From the NCBI GenBank assembly GCA_963971285.1, contig OZ020252.1, forward strand, positions 16,157,662 to 16,221,661: a stretch of DNA of 64,000 bases, read 5' to 3'. Shown here piece after piece: positions 11,289 through 23,000 of this stretch. The translations under genes were made by a program, and so were the position numbers. The stretch comes from Astropecten irregularis. Its lineage: Eukaryota; Echinodermata; Asteroidea; Paxillosida; Astropectinidae. Under the pieces are notes generated by a model. It was not told where the DNA came from and did no database searches. It saw only the letters and a list, made by a program, of their open reading frames with translations. The first letter of the stretch is position 1. Each line of letters begins with the position of its first letter.

Positions 11289-12293
11289 GTCATATTTCTG
11301 CAATGAAGAAAAAAACATTATGTACATTACAGGCATTTACTCACCAGTTTCAGGAACTTGAATGTTGACCACACTTGTGCTGCTAGGTTCTTGGTTAGAT
11401 GTCATGTGCAAAAGATACCAATTTTCCAATGGGAATTTAACACACTCCCAGCCCCTGTGTTAAATTAAGGCAGTCAGTAAAGCAGTACTAGACAACTTGC
11501 TGTAATGCATTTAGCCTGGCAAGGTTTGCATGTTGAACAAAATAATTCAAGAATGCAGCATTGCAGCCTCAAGAGTCTGAATATATTTAGGAGCAATGTG
11601 CATGAGCGAGGGCAGTATTTACATGAATATTTATGAGAAGGTCATGAATATTCATTTAAAATCAAAGATGCATGATAGATGCATGACCCTACTTTCTCAG
11701 ATCTAATTAATCACAAAAGGAATATGGGTGTCCAAATTAGTCAAAAATTCAATCAATCATAAGTATTCATTTGCATAATAATGTATGCTTTATCAAATAC
11801 TTGCCAATATTACGGAATTTGAAATTGAAAATTGCATTCTTTCATTTTGTTGCAAAGCGGTTTGCACATTATCCCAAGCCCCTATTACTCCCTCTTTTTC
11901 TTTCGGTTTTGGATTCTTGTACTTGAAATATGCATTATCTACATAATCTACATAATTTGCTTAATTTGTTTTCAGGTTACACATTTTTGCCACTGAAACT
12001 GAATAACGATTTCAATGCATAGCACTCACATATACCGTTACAATCAGCAAAACATTAATAATAATAATAATTGAGGATGGGTGCTTAAAGACAAAGGTTT
12101 GGGACTACAGTACAAAGGTTACAAAAAAAATCTAGTTTTCAAGAAAAACAATTTGGGAGATATTAATTTTCTCAATAAGCATTGAACATCAAACCACTTC
12201 ATATACAAATCACCATATGATGTATACACATATAAACACCCAAATAAGCACAATAGCGGCACAATCAATTCAATATAGCTCAATTCAAATTGG

Positions 12294-12841
12294 AGAGAAA
12301 CTTTAATACTGGTTGGGCCCAGCCACTGAAAAGCCAGTCCAGGCTTGGGCTTTGCTCAGGCTCTGCAGCTTCTGTAATTCAACTTTAGGCAATAGGCAGT
12401 GCACTGTATCCTAATAATTTGAACGATAGCCACATGTCAGATTTGATGTGGGCAGGACTTCAGACTGGCTAGGCCAGCCAGAGGCCTGAGGCTAATTTCA
12501 CAGAGCTGCTTAAGCACCAAAATTTGCATAAGCACCAAAAACCTTGGTATATAAAATCAGTATGCCAGCCAAAACTGGCAAATGTTATGCTCAGCAAACA
12601 GTGGCTGAACACAAGTCAAAAGCAGTAAACATCACATGAACATTTGGTTGGCAATCCTGTTTGATCAAGGAAGACTTTTCATGCTTAATCAAATCTTTTG
12701 CTTAAGCAGCTCTATGAAATTGGCCCTGGCTTTTAGTGATTTTAAGCAGCTGAAGTTCAAAGCTGGCAAAAGGAGGATTTCAGGATTGGCCAGACTTTTC
12801 AACATCTTAGTTGGCCGGACTTGTATTAAAGTTTCTCTCCC
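12294..12841. mobile_element. TIR element (ends GAGAGAAACTTTAATACTGG), copy 1, carrying a nested MITE
   Basis: The left end GAGAGAAACTTTAATACTGGTTGGGCC is mirrored at the right by GGCCGGACTTGTATTAAAGTTTCTCTC. A second, unrelated MITE (about 12487-12730) sits inside. The un-nested relative at 20819-21104 is about 285 bp, which supports the nesting. Confidence 0.7.
12487..12730. mobile_element. MITE (ends GGCCAATTTCATAGAGCTGCTTAAGC), copy 1, nested
   Basis: The left end CTAATTTCACAGAGCTGCTTAAGCA and right end TGCTTAAGCAGCTCTATGAAATTGGCC are inverted repeats. Relatives of about 245 bp are at 18362-18608, 20223-20471 and 27409-27656. Confidence 0.7.
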
Positions 12842-13029
12842 GAGAACTAAAGTAATGCGACATCGGACGAGAGCATATCTGTGCAGGTAGATTTTATTCT
12901 TTGGTTCACAAAACATTTGTCTCATATAGTTAACACAGTCTCTATTAAGCACACAGATAAAATAACATGTAATATAGCAGATCAAATATATATATTAGTT
13001 TCAGTTGAAGTGTGACATATGCAAGCTGA

Positions 13030-13099
13030 CAAGTATGGGGTTTTACGAAACAGAGGCTCAGGCTCAGGCTCAGACTCTGGCTCTGGCTCTGGCTCAGGT

Positions 13100-13133
<34 letters not shown>

Positions 13134-13265
13134 ACTCAGACTCTGTCATCCACATGCTGAAAACATAGGTTGTGGTTTTCTATTGAAGATGAATCTCTGT
13201 TTTCCTTTTCAAATCAGAGAATCTACTTCCGAACCGCAGCCAAAAGCCTCTATTTTGTGACCCCC
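13030..13265. mobile_element. dispersed element with a variable internal GGCTCA hexamer array
   Basis: TTTACGAAACAGAGGCTCAGG opens an array of GGCTCA/GGCTCT hexamers (to about 13140). TCTGTCATCCACATGCTGAAAA, GGTTGTGGTTTT and AGAGAATCTACTTCCGAACCGCAGCCAAAAGC follow. The same order occurs at 17784-18030 and, rearranged or inverted, at 24566-24690 and 41345-41625, so the hexamer array travels with the element. Confidence 0.65.
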
Positions 13266-14493
13266 TATATTAAGCTGATTTCAATATGTGACAGTGTGTG
13301 TGTCATTGTAGATTTAATCCATGCTTATATAAGCATGTTTATCCAGTTATTTGGAGTTCTACATGTAGCAACTACAGTAATTTGTGAGTGCAGACTGATT
13401 CAGAAGACCTGGTACATGCCCTGTACTGTGCTAGTGTGGTTATAAACCGCATTGGGAAGTTCGGGTACGGTGTCTACTGTCTAGACTAGCAAACAGTTTC
13501 TCGCGGCACGTGTGTGACTTGGCCTGTGAGACCCATGACTCGGCCTCGGCCTTAGAGGTTGTGGACTCAGATACAACACTGATAAGGACTAATACACCAG
13601 TGAATAATGAGGTTACAATTGTGAAACATTTTACAAGTCCCCAATAGTATCATGGTTATAGTGTGATGAATAGGGCCTGCTATAGGGCCTGGTATTTGTA
13701 ATCCTGTTGGTGATTATTAAAGGAGATTGGGGTTGGAGGCAAGAGTCACTCTCCTCTAACCATCTTAATAGCATCCTAGTATATGTACTTTATCTATTAA
13801 AGAACATGTGCAGAAGGACATAATGAGTATTGAGTATTTCCATTCAATTTACTGGTACATTTGTAGCATTACTTTACGTGCATTTTACATATTGCCAATT
13901 TACTGCCTGTTTTGAGATGTAAACAGAATAGATTTGGCTGAATAAATACCACAGTATCCACAGGGGAACTGGATCATAAACCATGTATTACCACACAAAT
14001 TACACTGTGGTGTATTGTGGTATGCAGGATATACCACAGGAAAAACCATACATGTGTGGTAAACTGTGGTATGAACTATGAAGGTGGGTTAGGTTAATAA
14101 CTGGGCCACGTTTACCGAATCACAGATATTTGGGAAACACAGCAATATATTATAATATCATTGCACAGTGTGTAATTAGGTGCTATTAATTATTTCAACT
14201 TGCCAACATTTTGGCCATGATTACTATTGCATACTATCCAGTAATTCTACACGACAAAGGACATACAGATTTTCTGTGATATTACCTGCAATATTATACT
14301 ACCAGTTAACACCAATTCTACATGACCAAATAACATCAATTCCCTTATTAGAAGTTTATTACATGAGGAGGAATAGATTTCAAGTTTTTTAAATTTAAGA
14401 CACTTCAAATGATACGAACATCCATTTTTATTGCACTCTTAGCAAGTATAGGCACTCCGTCACCATTGCAAAAACTCAAAATCAGTTGAGAGT

Positions 14494-14577
14494 CCAGGGG
14501 TCGATTTCAGGAAGCCCTATGATCGACCGTCCTATGATTGATAGTAAGTTACGATGAGTTTGGTGAAATCGACCCCA
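14494..14577. mobile_element. short TIR element (GGGGTCGATTTCA family), copy 3
   Basis: CAGGGGTCGATTTCAGGAAG and TTGGTGAAATCGACCCCAG form inverted ends 84 bp apart. This is the shortest copy of the family and probably an internal deletion. Confidence 0.6.
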
Positions 14578-17014
14578 GAATTGTCACTGGGTTATAAACT
14601 TGATGAACATTATTTAGCAGGTCCCCAGTATTAAGCTGCACAGAATTTAAATTTAATGTTCATATTCTTTTAAAAAAAAACGCTCATTTATATATTGGTC
14701 TGAATATTTTGCAAACATTCTTACAAAAGTTTGTTTCAAGTACAATTCTTGAGCATGAAATTTGGCGCTTTATTAATTTGAACTGAAAAATCATAATAAC
14801 TTGAGGTGAAAAATCATAATAATTTGAATGAACATTTGAATAAAAATGAAAAATGGTATACTATTGAGAATTATACTCATAAAACTGTGTCGGAAGGTTT
14901 ACCAAACAATTCTATTCCTACCCAAATCCTAAAAACCTACCCTAAACTAAATTTTACAGAAAAATGTTTCAGAAAATTTGAAAAGCTCAAAGAGTTTGCG
15001 AATCTTGGCAAATTTTCAATAAATGTTTTGAGATTTGGATAATTACGAATAATTGAGTTAAATGTGTTTAGTGTTAAATGTTAGGTTTAGAGTTAAGTGC
15101 TGTGTGCTGAAAATAATTGTGGATGTGACGAGATCACAGCCAAGTATCCTGCTCAAGAACACAAGGCCAATTGTCATCCAGTGCATGGGTTAAAAACACT
15201 ATAAGTAAGCCTCTGAACAGATGAAAATGCACCATGAAAGGTTCATGAGTTGGAAACAAAATGGCTGCTTAATGGTTAAATGCATATGGATTTAAGGTGG
15301 AAAAATACAGCATATTCACAAAGTTTGAGCGTTAAGTACGGTTCCAAACTCTAAAAGTACTCACAACTTTGAAGGATTCTGGTATTAAACGTGTCTACAG
15401 AAATGCGGAGCAGGTATTAGAGGAATTATTTTGTTTTACAAAGACTGATGCTTGTACATATTGAATAAAATTGATCACAAAATTGTTTAACAACTTACAT
15501 ACAAATGATAATTTCTTCCCATTATAACAAAAAAAATCCCCAACTATCTTTAGGAAATAATGTTGTTTGGTCGGTCGAGCGAACGCCAGCTTTTTTTTCA
15601 TTTTGGTCCCAAGCATTTTTTGTTTGAAAATTTACGTCCAATTAAGAGATTGATTGATCGTAAATGCCCCTCAAAAATGATAATAATTGAATAAAAACCA
15701 ATAAGAATTTGGTAAAGAATCTACACAAATACATAGTAAAGTATGTATTTCAGATATTCGGTCCCATAAAATAAATATTTTATAATCAATATGCATAAAT
15801 ATATACAATAATGAAAAAACAAATAAACATGCATGAAGAATTACAGTTATTTACAACTTTACTAAAAAAATTATACACTTTTTGATTTATGAATAGAAAT
15901 AAAATGTCGGCTGAATAATTAATTGAACATCTGTCCCAAAAAAATTTAATAATAAGAAATAAATAAAATAAGTTATATATTTTTTTCAGATATCATTTAC
16001 GCTTTACATTTTCACATATTTACTCAATTATTCTGGGTAATAAATTGCCACCGTGAATTTATGACTTAAATGTGATTAATTTAATAAAAACAATGCAATA
16101 ATATTGATAAAGAAATTGGTTTTTATCTTTTTAGTTTAAATACAATAAAAAAACGTAAGCAGACAGCAAAACTTCTAAAATGCTTGATTCTCAATAGAGC
16201 TCAGGCCTCGTGACGTCGCATTCATGCCTCGAGTACGCGGATGTTTGGACAAACAAGCCTCGTACATATGGCTTAGAAAATGGCGTCAACGTCAACCATT
16301 CATGAAAAAATACATTTCACAAAAAGTGATGTTATTGGTGCAAATTTAGATGCTTCCCATTTTTGCGACATTTTACATACAAAATTTGCAGCAAATACAT
16401 TCTCACGGGGCCTTACACCATACATGTAAACGTTGTACAACGTTGTCCAACCATAAGTTTAGCTTTGGCTATATAGGGCGTATTCTATAAATAGCTCTAG
16501 CGCGGAGTCTTATTGTATTTGATTGCGATATCAAAGACTGATTTGGCAGAAGTACAGAAATCATACACCACACGTGATATACAAGAAAAACCTAACACTC
16601 GTTCACTGCACGAATCTGTATACATTTAACACTAGCTCAACACTCTTAAACATACAGCTATGCACATCCAACACGGCAAAGATACTACACTGATAGACTG
16701 TGTAGTTTTTAAGGCATTATTTGGTGGGTGTTGGTTCAATAGAAGGGATGGAATGACGTGACATTGCAGCAAGTTTCTTTTAAAGTACCATCAACTATTA
16801 AACTGGTTGATAAACTAGACTGGTCTATTTCCCTGTATCCATCAATTCAAATACCTACATGCTGTTTCCAGGCACCACCCCGAGACAATAAACTTACGTG
16901 AACATTAAAGAGGGGTACATTTTACATTGGCACGGGTAACACTCAAGTACAATTTTGTGTATATATTTATATGTCTTTACGGAAGTTTTGATGGACGGCC
17001 GAAACGGTCATCTC

Positions 17015-20000
17015 TCAGAGGACGTCCAAGCAGTCTTCGGGCAATTTGTCGTATCTGGTCAGTAGGTAGCAAGCCTCTAGGGTGGTGAACATGTGACCCC
17101 ATTGACCGGGGTCAGACTTGACCTCCATTAGGTCATTGATGATTTCGATCTCTGAACCTAGGTGCGGGATCCTGAAAAAAAAATATACACGATGATCGAT
17201 GTAGCAATATTGTTGATGTAAAATATGCGCCCCTACGTCCCCCTTTGTTCTGATCCTCTTTTCGATCTATGTGTATATCTACTTGCATGCTCTTGTCCTC
17301 TTGCCATTTAGCCTTTGAGAAAGATCCTGCTAGAATGGAAATGCCTTGCCCTTCCAGCGGTGTATCAAGGGAAAACAGCGCCCAGGGCAAGAGCTAAAAT
17401 TTACCCCTAATTCCAACTTCTGATGCCAATGAAAAAACAAAAACAATCTGAACAATTTGAAATTAGAATCTTTCTTTCTTTGTTCAAACTTCATCGGATT
17501 AGATTTCCAATAACTTCAACAGAACAGCTCCTTTTTTTAGCCTTTGGGGTTTTCGCCTCCTAAAAAGTGGCGCCCAGGGCACGTGCCCTCGTTGACCCCC
17601 CCCCCCCCCCCCCCCCAGTTACGCCACTGGGCCCTACTAACTCTAACATAATATTTCAGTTTATGAGTAGTTTACAGCAAGTGGAATGCCAGTCCTACCA
17701 TCAGTTCCATTTTGTTTTGTTTCTCATTTTTGTCTAGTAGGCTTTTACCTAGAGTGGCTTTGAGTTTTAGCCTTGTTTGGGGTAAATACGGGAGTTTATG
17801 AAACAAGGGCTCAGGCTCAAGCTCTGGCTCAGGTTCCGGCTCAAGCTCATGCTCCACCTCTGTCATCCATATGCTGAAAATAGAGGTTGTGGTTTTTCAT
17901 TGAAAGCTGAAGCTCTGTTTTCTTTTTCAAACCAGAGAATCTACTTCCGAACCGCAGCCAAAAGCTTCTATTTTGATACCAATTATTTTTGAATGGATTC
18001 ACGAAAAAGAGCCTGAGCCTCCATTTTCGTAATCCCCCTATGCATAAAAACCCCCACAAATTGATCAACAGCACCCACTTACCTTGCTCGTATGACTACG
18101 TATTGGAAGATAGGGAACAGCTCGTCCATGCCTAGAGTGATGCACTCGGTGCAGTGGGCCTCAATGGTTTCCTTGATCGCTTCCCAGGCCGTGTGAATGA
18201 TCAGGAGTTTCTGGCGGGGGCTGAAGGTAGTACTCATGTTCTGAAGACACTCCACTGCGCTGATGTAGGAAATGTCACGGATATCCGATATCCGCTGGCA
18301 ATGAAAAATCCGAAATAAAGATCTTTCACTGTCATGAAATATGTCTGTCGTGGCCTCATGGCCAGGGCCAATTTCACGGCCCTGCTTAGCTCAAAACTTT
18401 GCTAGCCATGAAATTTCTTCCTTAATAAAAACGGCGATTAGCAACCAAGTTTCCATGTGTTTTGTATCACTTGTGATTGTTCTTTGGCTGTTGTTCGCTG
18501 AACATGGATATCAAATGGAATCTTAAATTGTGGTTTGTTATATTGAACAGGATATTTTGTGCTTAGCAATATTTGTGCTTAGCAATTTTTTTCCATGAAA
18601 TTGACCTGTGGGTTCGAGTCCAGCCATGGGTTTCTGGTGCTTACTGCGCTTGTTGCCTCCTTGTCTCCCCCTAACAATAGCAATAATTACTTCAGATTGT
18701 CCCCTTTTGGGAGCCAAAAAATCATTCATTAATTTGTCTGAGCTAGTACTTACCTTCAATGAGTCTTTCACTACTTCTTCCAGCAGCCAGAATTTTCTGA
18801 AGATGAATAAACATGAGTTAAATTTAAGTGAATGCTGCTGGTCTTTTCTAGCAGTTGATTCAGTCTGTTTGTCTACTGGTCCATCTATCTATCTATCTAG
18901 CTTCACAATCACTCTACTTACTGATCAACCTACAGATATACCAACAGGGCTATATGATTCAGTCTGTTTGTCTACTGGTCCATCTATCTATCTGTCTAGC
19001 TTGACAATCTCTCTACTTACTGATCAACCTTCAGATATACCAACAGGGCTATATGATTCAGTCTGTCTGTCCACTGGTCCATCTATCTATCTGTCTAGCT
19101 TGACAATCTCTCTACTTACTGATCAACCTTCAGATATGCCAGCAGGGCCATGTCAGGTCTCTCATTCAATCTCTTGAGCCTCTCCTGGTACTGTCGGTCT
19201 TCCTCTTCGTTCTTGAGTGCATAGAGAGTGAAGAGGGCTGGGTAGAGGCGGGGTAGTACTATGGGGTATAGGAGGCCATCGCTCGTGATGTGGCACGTGC
19301 TGCAAGAAGATAGAGACAAATGTGGATGAATCTCTAAGCATTCTGTCCAGGCTAATGACAAGAGGCATCAGAAATTTAACCAACAGCTCTTCTCAGAGTT
19401 AACCAACTGCTCTTCACAGAGTTAACCAAAGGTTCTTCTCTGAGTTAACCAACAGCTCTTCTCCGAGTTAACCAATGGCTCTTCTCAGAGCTAACCAACA
19501 TCTCCTCTCAGAGTTCACCAACAGCTCTTCTCACAGTTAACAAACGGCTCTTCTCTGAGTTAACCAACGGCTCTTCGCAGAGTTAACCAACGGCTCTTCT
19601 CACAGTTAACCAACGGCTCTTCTCTGAGTTAACCAACGACTCTTCTCAGAGTTAATCAACAGCTCTTCTCAGAGTTAACCAACGGCTCTTCTCAGAGTTA
19701 ACCTGCGGCTCTTCTCAGAAATAACCAACGGCTCTTCTCAGAGTTAAACAACGGGTCTTCTCACAGTTAACCAACGGCTCTTCTCTGAGTTAACCAACGG
19801 CTCTTCTCAGAGCTAACCAACATCTCCTCTCAGAGTTAACCAACGTCAGAGCCACAACCACTTCAAAAAGCGGTGCCTACTGCTTCATAAAACAACCTCA
19901 AGTCCAACAAGTTTACCATCAGGGACTTACATGTCGTCAGTAGAGGGCAGCTTGTTCCTGTTTCCGGTCTTGGCAAGTTTGGCCTCTACCGCGGAGGAGC

Positions 20001-23000
20001 TCTGCGCATCGCTGTAGTCGTAGTAGTAGTGGAAGTCGGAGGTCGGGTGATCGTGGACCGGCGTGTTGGGTTTGGACGGCTGCTCACTTGGAAGATCCCG
20101 GAAGAGCACCCTAAACATGTTACAGATGTTGCATTAATTGAACTCATATCATATATATGCAAGCAATACAGACAGACACACAGACTTGAAGATGGTATTT
20201 TACCAAACAAGCAAATCTATGCACAGGGGCCAATTTCACAGCACCTGCTTAGCACAAAAATTTGCTAACTGTGACATTTCTGTCTTAATAAAATCAGGAA
20301 TAATGACCAAATTTCTATGTGTTGTGTATCACTTGTGATTGTTCTTTGGCTGTTGTTCACTGACCATGAATATCAAATGGATTTTTAAATGGTGGTTTGT
20401 TTAATTGAGCAAGGAATTTTGTGCTAAGTATTTTTTTTGTGTGCTTCACAGCTCTATGAAATTGGCCCCTGGTCCACTGTATCCTACTGGGTACATGCTG
20501 CACAAAACATACAACAACCCTTTTTTACCTGACTAGATGGTATATCCTCTTGACGTATGATTTGATTTCTTGAACGGCGTAGGGTAGCAGCCATCTGTGA
20601 GCTCCGAGGCCGATATACGTCTCCCGATAGGCTATGCATAGATTCTCTAGGAGCTTGCCAAGAGGGTGGAGGGATGTTTCAAAAGCCTGGACGAGGGACA
20701 AAAAGTTCACAAGTTAATATCAATTCGCTGTCAAGACATGGGACAAGATACAAATGGCATCCCAACATGATAAAATGATGCAGTTGCAGGCCAGGAATTT
20801 TCAAGGATATTCATGGAAGAGAAACTTTAATACCTGTTGGGCCCAGCCACTGAAAAGCCGGGCCAGGCCTAGGCTTTGCCTACATTAAGCCCCTGCTTTG
20901 TCCTGGATCATAGTTGGCACCACATGATTGACAGACTGAGTTCACAATGATCATGGACAGTATCCAGAAGCCAGGATTTATTGATTTTAAGCAGCTCTAT
21001 TGTAGTGAAGTTCAGGGCTGACAAAAGGAGGACTGAAGACCTAGGCCTGGCCTGGCTTTTCGATGGCTGGGCAGGACCAGCATTTAAGTTTCTTTTCCTA
21101 AGGATATGTTAGCTAGCCTGGGGTGGATTTCACAAAACACCAGAGATTAATCTAAACTTTGACAAATTAATACCACTTATAGTGCCTTGTATTGTGGCAG
21201 TATCCTTTGCTTAATAAAGCAATTAGGATTGATTGACACTTAACATCAATCTTTGTGCTTCATGGAATATTAACCCCTGATCCTGATCTTGGCACGACTT
21301 AGTGTGACTTTAACTTTTAGTCAGTTAGCCAGCCCATGGGATTTCACGTACAAAATCTTAGCGCAAACTGTCCCACAATGCATATCTCATATACCTTCAT
21401 TACACACTTCCTGATCCTGCCTATCTGCAAAAGGGTCCATGGATCACAACCGGGCTATGGGATTTCGTGCACAAAAATATTTAGTGCAAACTGTCCCACA
21501 ATGCATTTCTCATATACCTTCAGTAAACACTTCCTGTCTACCTGTTGATTCTTTCCCTCACCTTAGCCAAGTATTCCTGTATGGACTTGTAGTCTTCCTC
21601 CGTAATCTTGCCTTTGCTCTGACCACTGTTGGGTATCTTCTGTAGCTCTTCCACCAGTGTGCCCCGGTCCTCTTTATGCAACCTAGAGATAAAGAATGAC
21701 ATTTGATCAGCAAACAAGCTGGGGCAAATGCAATGAAATCAAGTCAGGGTACTAGACATTATGCAAATTTCTCTCACAGAGAAAGAATGGCGATTGGTCA
21801 GCAAGCAATTTTGGACATAGGCTGGTGCAAACTTTTCATACTTTGCATATGCAATGAAACCAAGTCAGGGCACTAGACATTATGCAAATTTCTCTCACAG
21901 AGAAGGAATGGTGATTGGTTGGCGAGCCTTTTTAGTCATAGACAGGTGCAAACTTTCCATAACTTGCAAAATGCAATGAAATCAAGTCAGGGCACTTGAC
22001 TTTATGCAAATTTATTGTGTAAAAAGGCAAAGCAAAGTCAAAATTTAATTTTATAGCTGCAGCAATTTAAAATGCAATCTTTGTATAAACCCCAAATCTT
22101 TCAGATTTTTACGATGATCCCCAAAAATTGTCACAAATATTTAAAAAAGGACAATTCTTCTGACCTCTCTGTCTCCCGATGTGTCTGGGATGAAATTGCC
22201 ACGGCAACCGCATCCCATGCCTTCTGCGAGTCCGGTCTCTTGTTATCCGTGAAACCCAACACGGTGCGCATTTGGTTGAAGACGTCCTCCCATTTATGGT
22301 TGGCGTCAACGGTAAATTTACCAATAGGACTGTAAACAAACGGATAAAAAAAAAAAAATGAATCAATAAATTTCGTAAAATAATATTTGCAAGTGTGAAG
22401 ATCTTCCACTTATTAATTTGCCTGTGCAACCACATAAATCAAATGCTATTACCTATGAACAAAATCTGAAAAAAAAAAGCCTTTGTAAAAAAAACCTCCA
22501 GAAACAAAATATTTTCACGAGAGCAGACATTTGATAGATTATGAGTCCTGTCTGAAGAGACGCTGGTTTTGCATATATTACACTATAAGGCCTAAAAAAA
22601 TTTTTTTGTGTTGCCCTCAGCGACCGACCGTAAAATGCCAAAACTTTGGGTCGTGATTTTTTTTCTTTTCTTTTTTTCTCTGAGTCGTAAAGTATAAAAA
22701 CTCACCATTTTTGACAGAAAATGTAAGATTTAGCAGTAAAAAAAGCATGTCTCCTCAAAACGACCCAAGACCGTTGATTTATAAGCCCTGGTGACCATAC
22801 ACCCTGTATTTATTCTTAAATGTTTGAAAGTCGGCCAAAAAAAAAAAAAAAAAAAAAAAAAGAATCGACCTACCGACCCAAAATTAAAAATTTTCCACTT
22901 GAGGGCAACACAACCATTTTTTTTTTTGGCCTAAGCCTTTTCACACTTCTACTGGAAAGCGTCTCGCATAACTGCACATGCTGCCTGACGCGACAGATTC

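Larger units (their letters stand above)
5628..17014. other. convergent intergenic spacer, repeats only
   Basis: This lies between the stop codons of the KRIT1-like gene (+) and the alsin-like gene (-), and must hold both 3' UTRs. No long open frame with domain-like sequence or splice sites was found on either strand. Recognised contents are a partial SINE, several inverted-repeat elements, a palindromic hairpin at 10845-10981, a hexanucleotide array near 13050-13145, and an AT-rich stretch at about 14600-16150. The polyadenylation sites could not be fixed with confidence. Confidence 0.6.

Noticed and set aside
18608..19177. 189-codon plus-strand open frame with repeated [12 protein letters not shown]
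   Set aside because: It translates the 99-bp minisatellite antisense to an alsin exon end. The repeated peptide follows the DNA repeat exactly.
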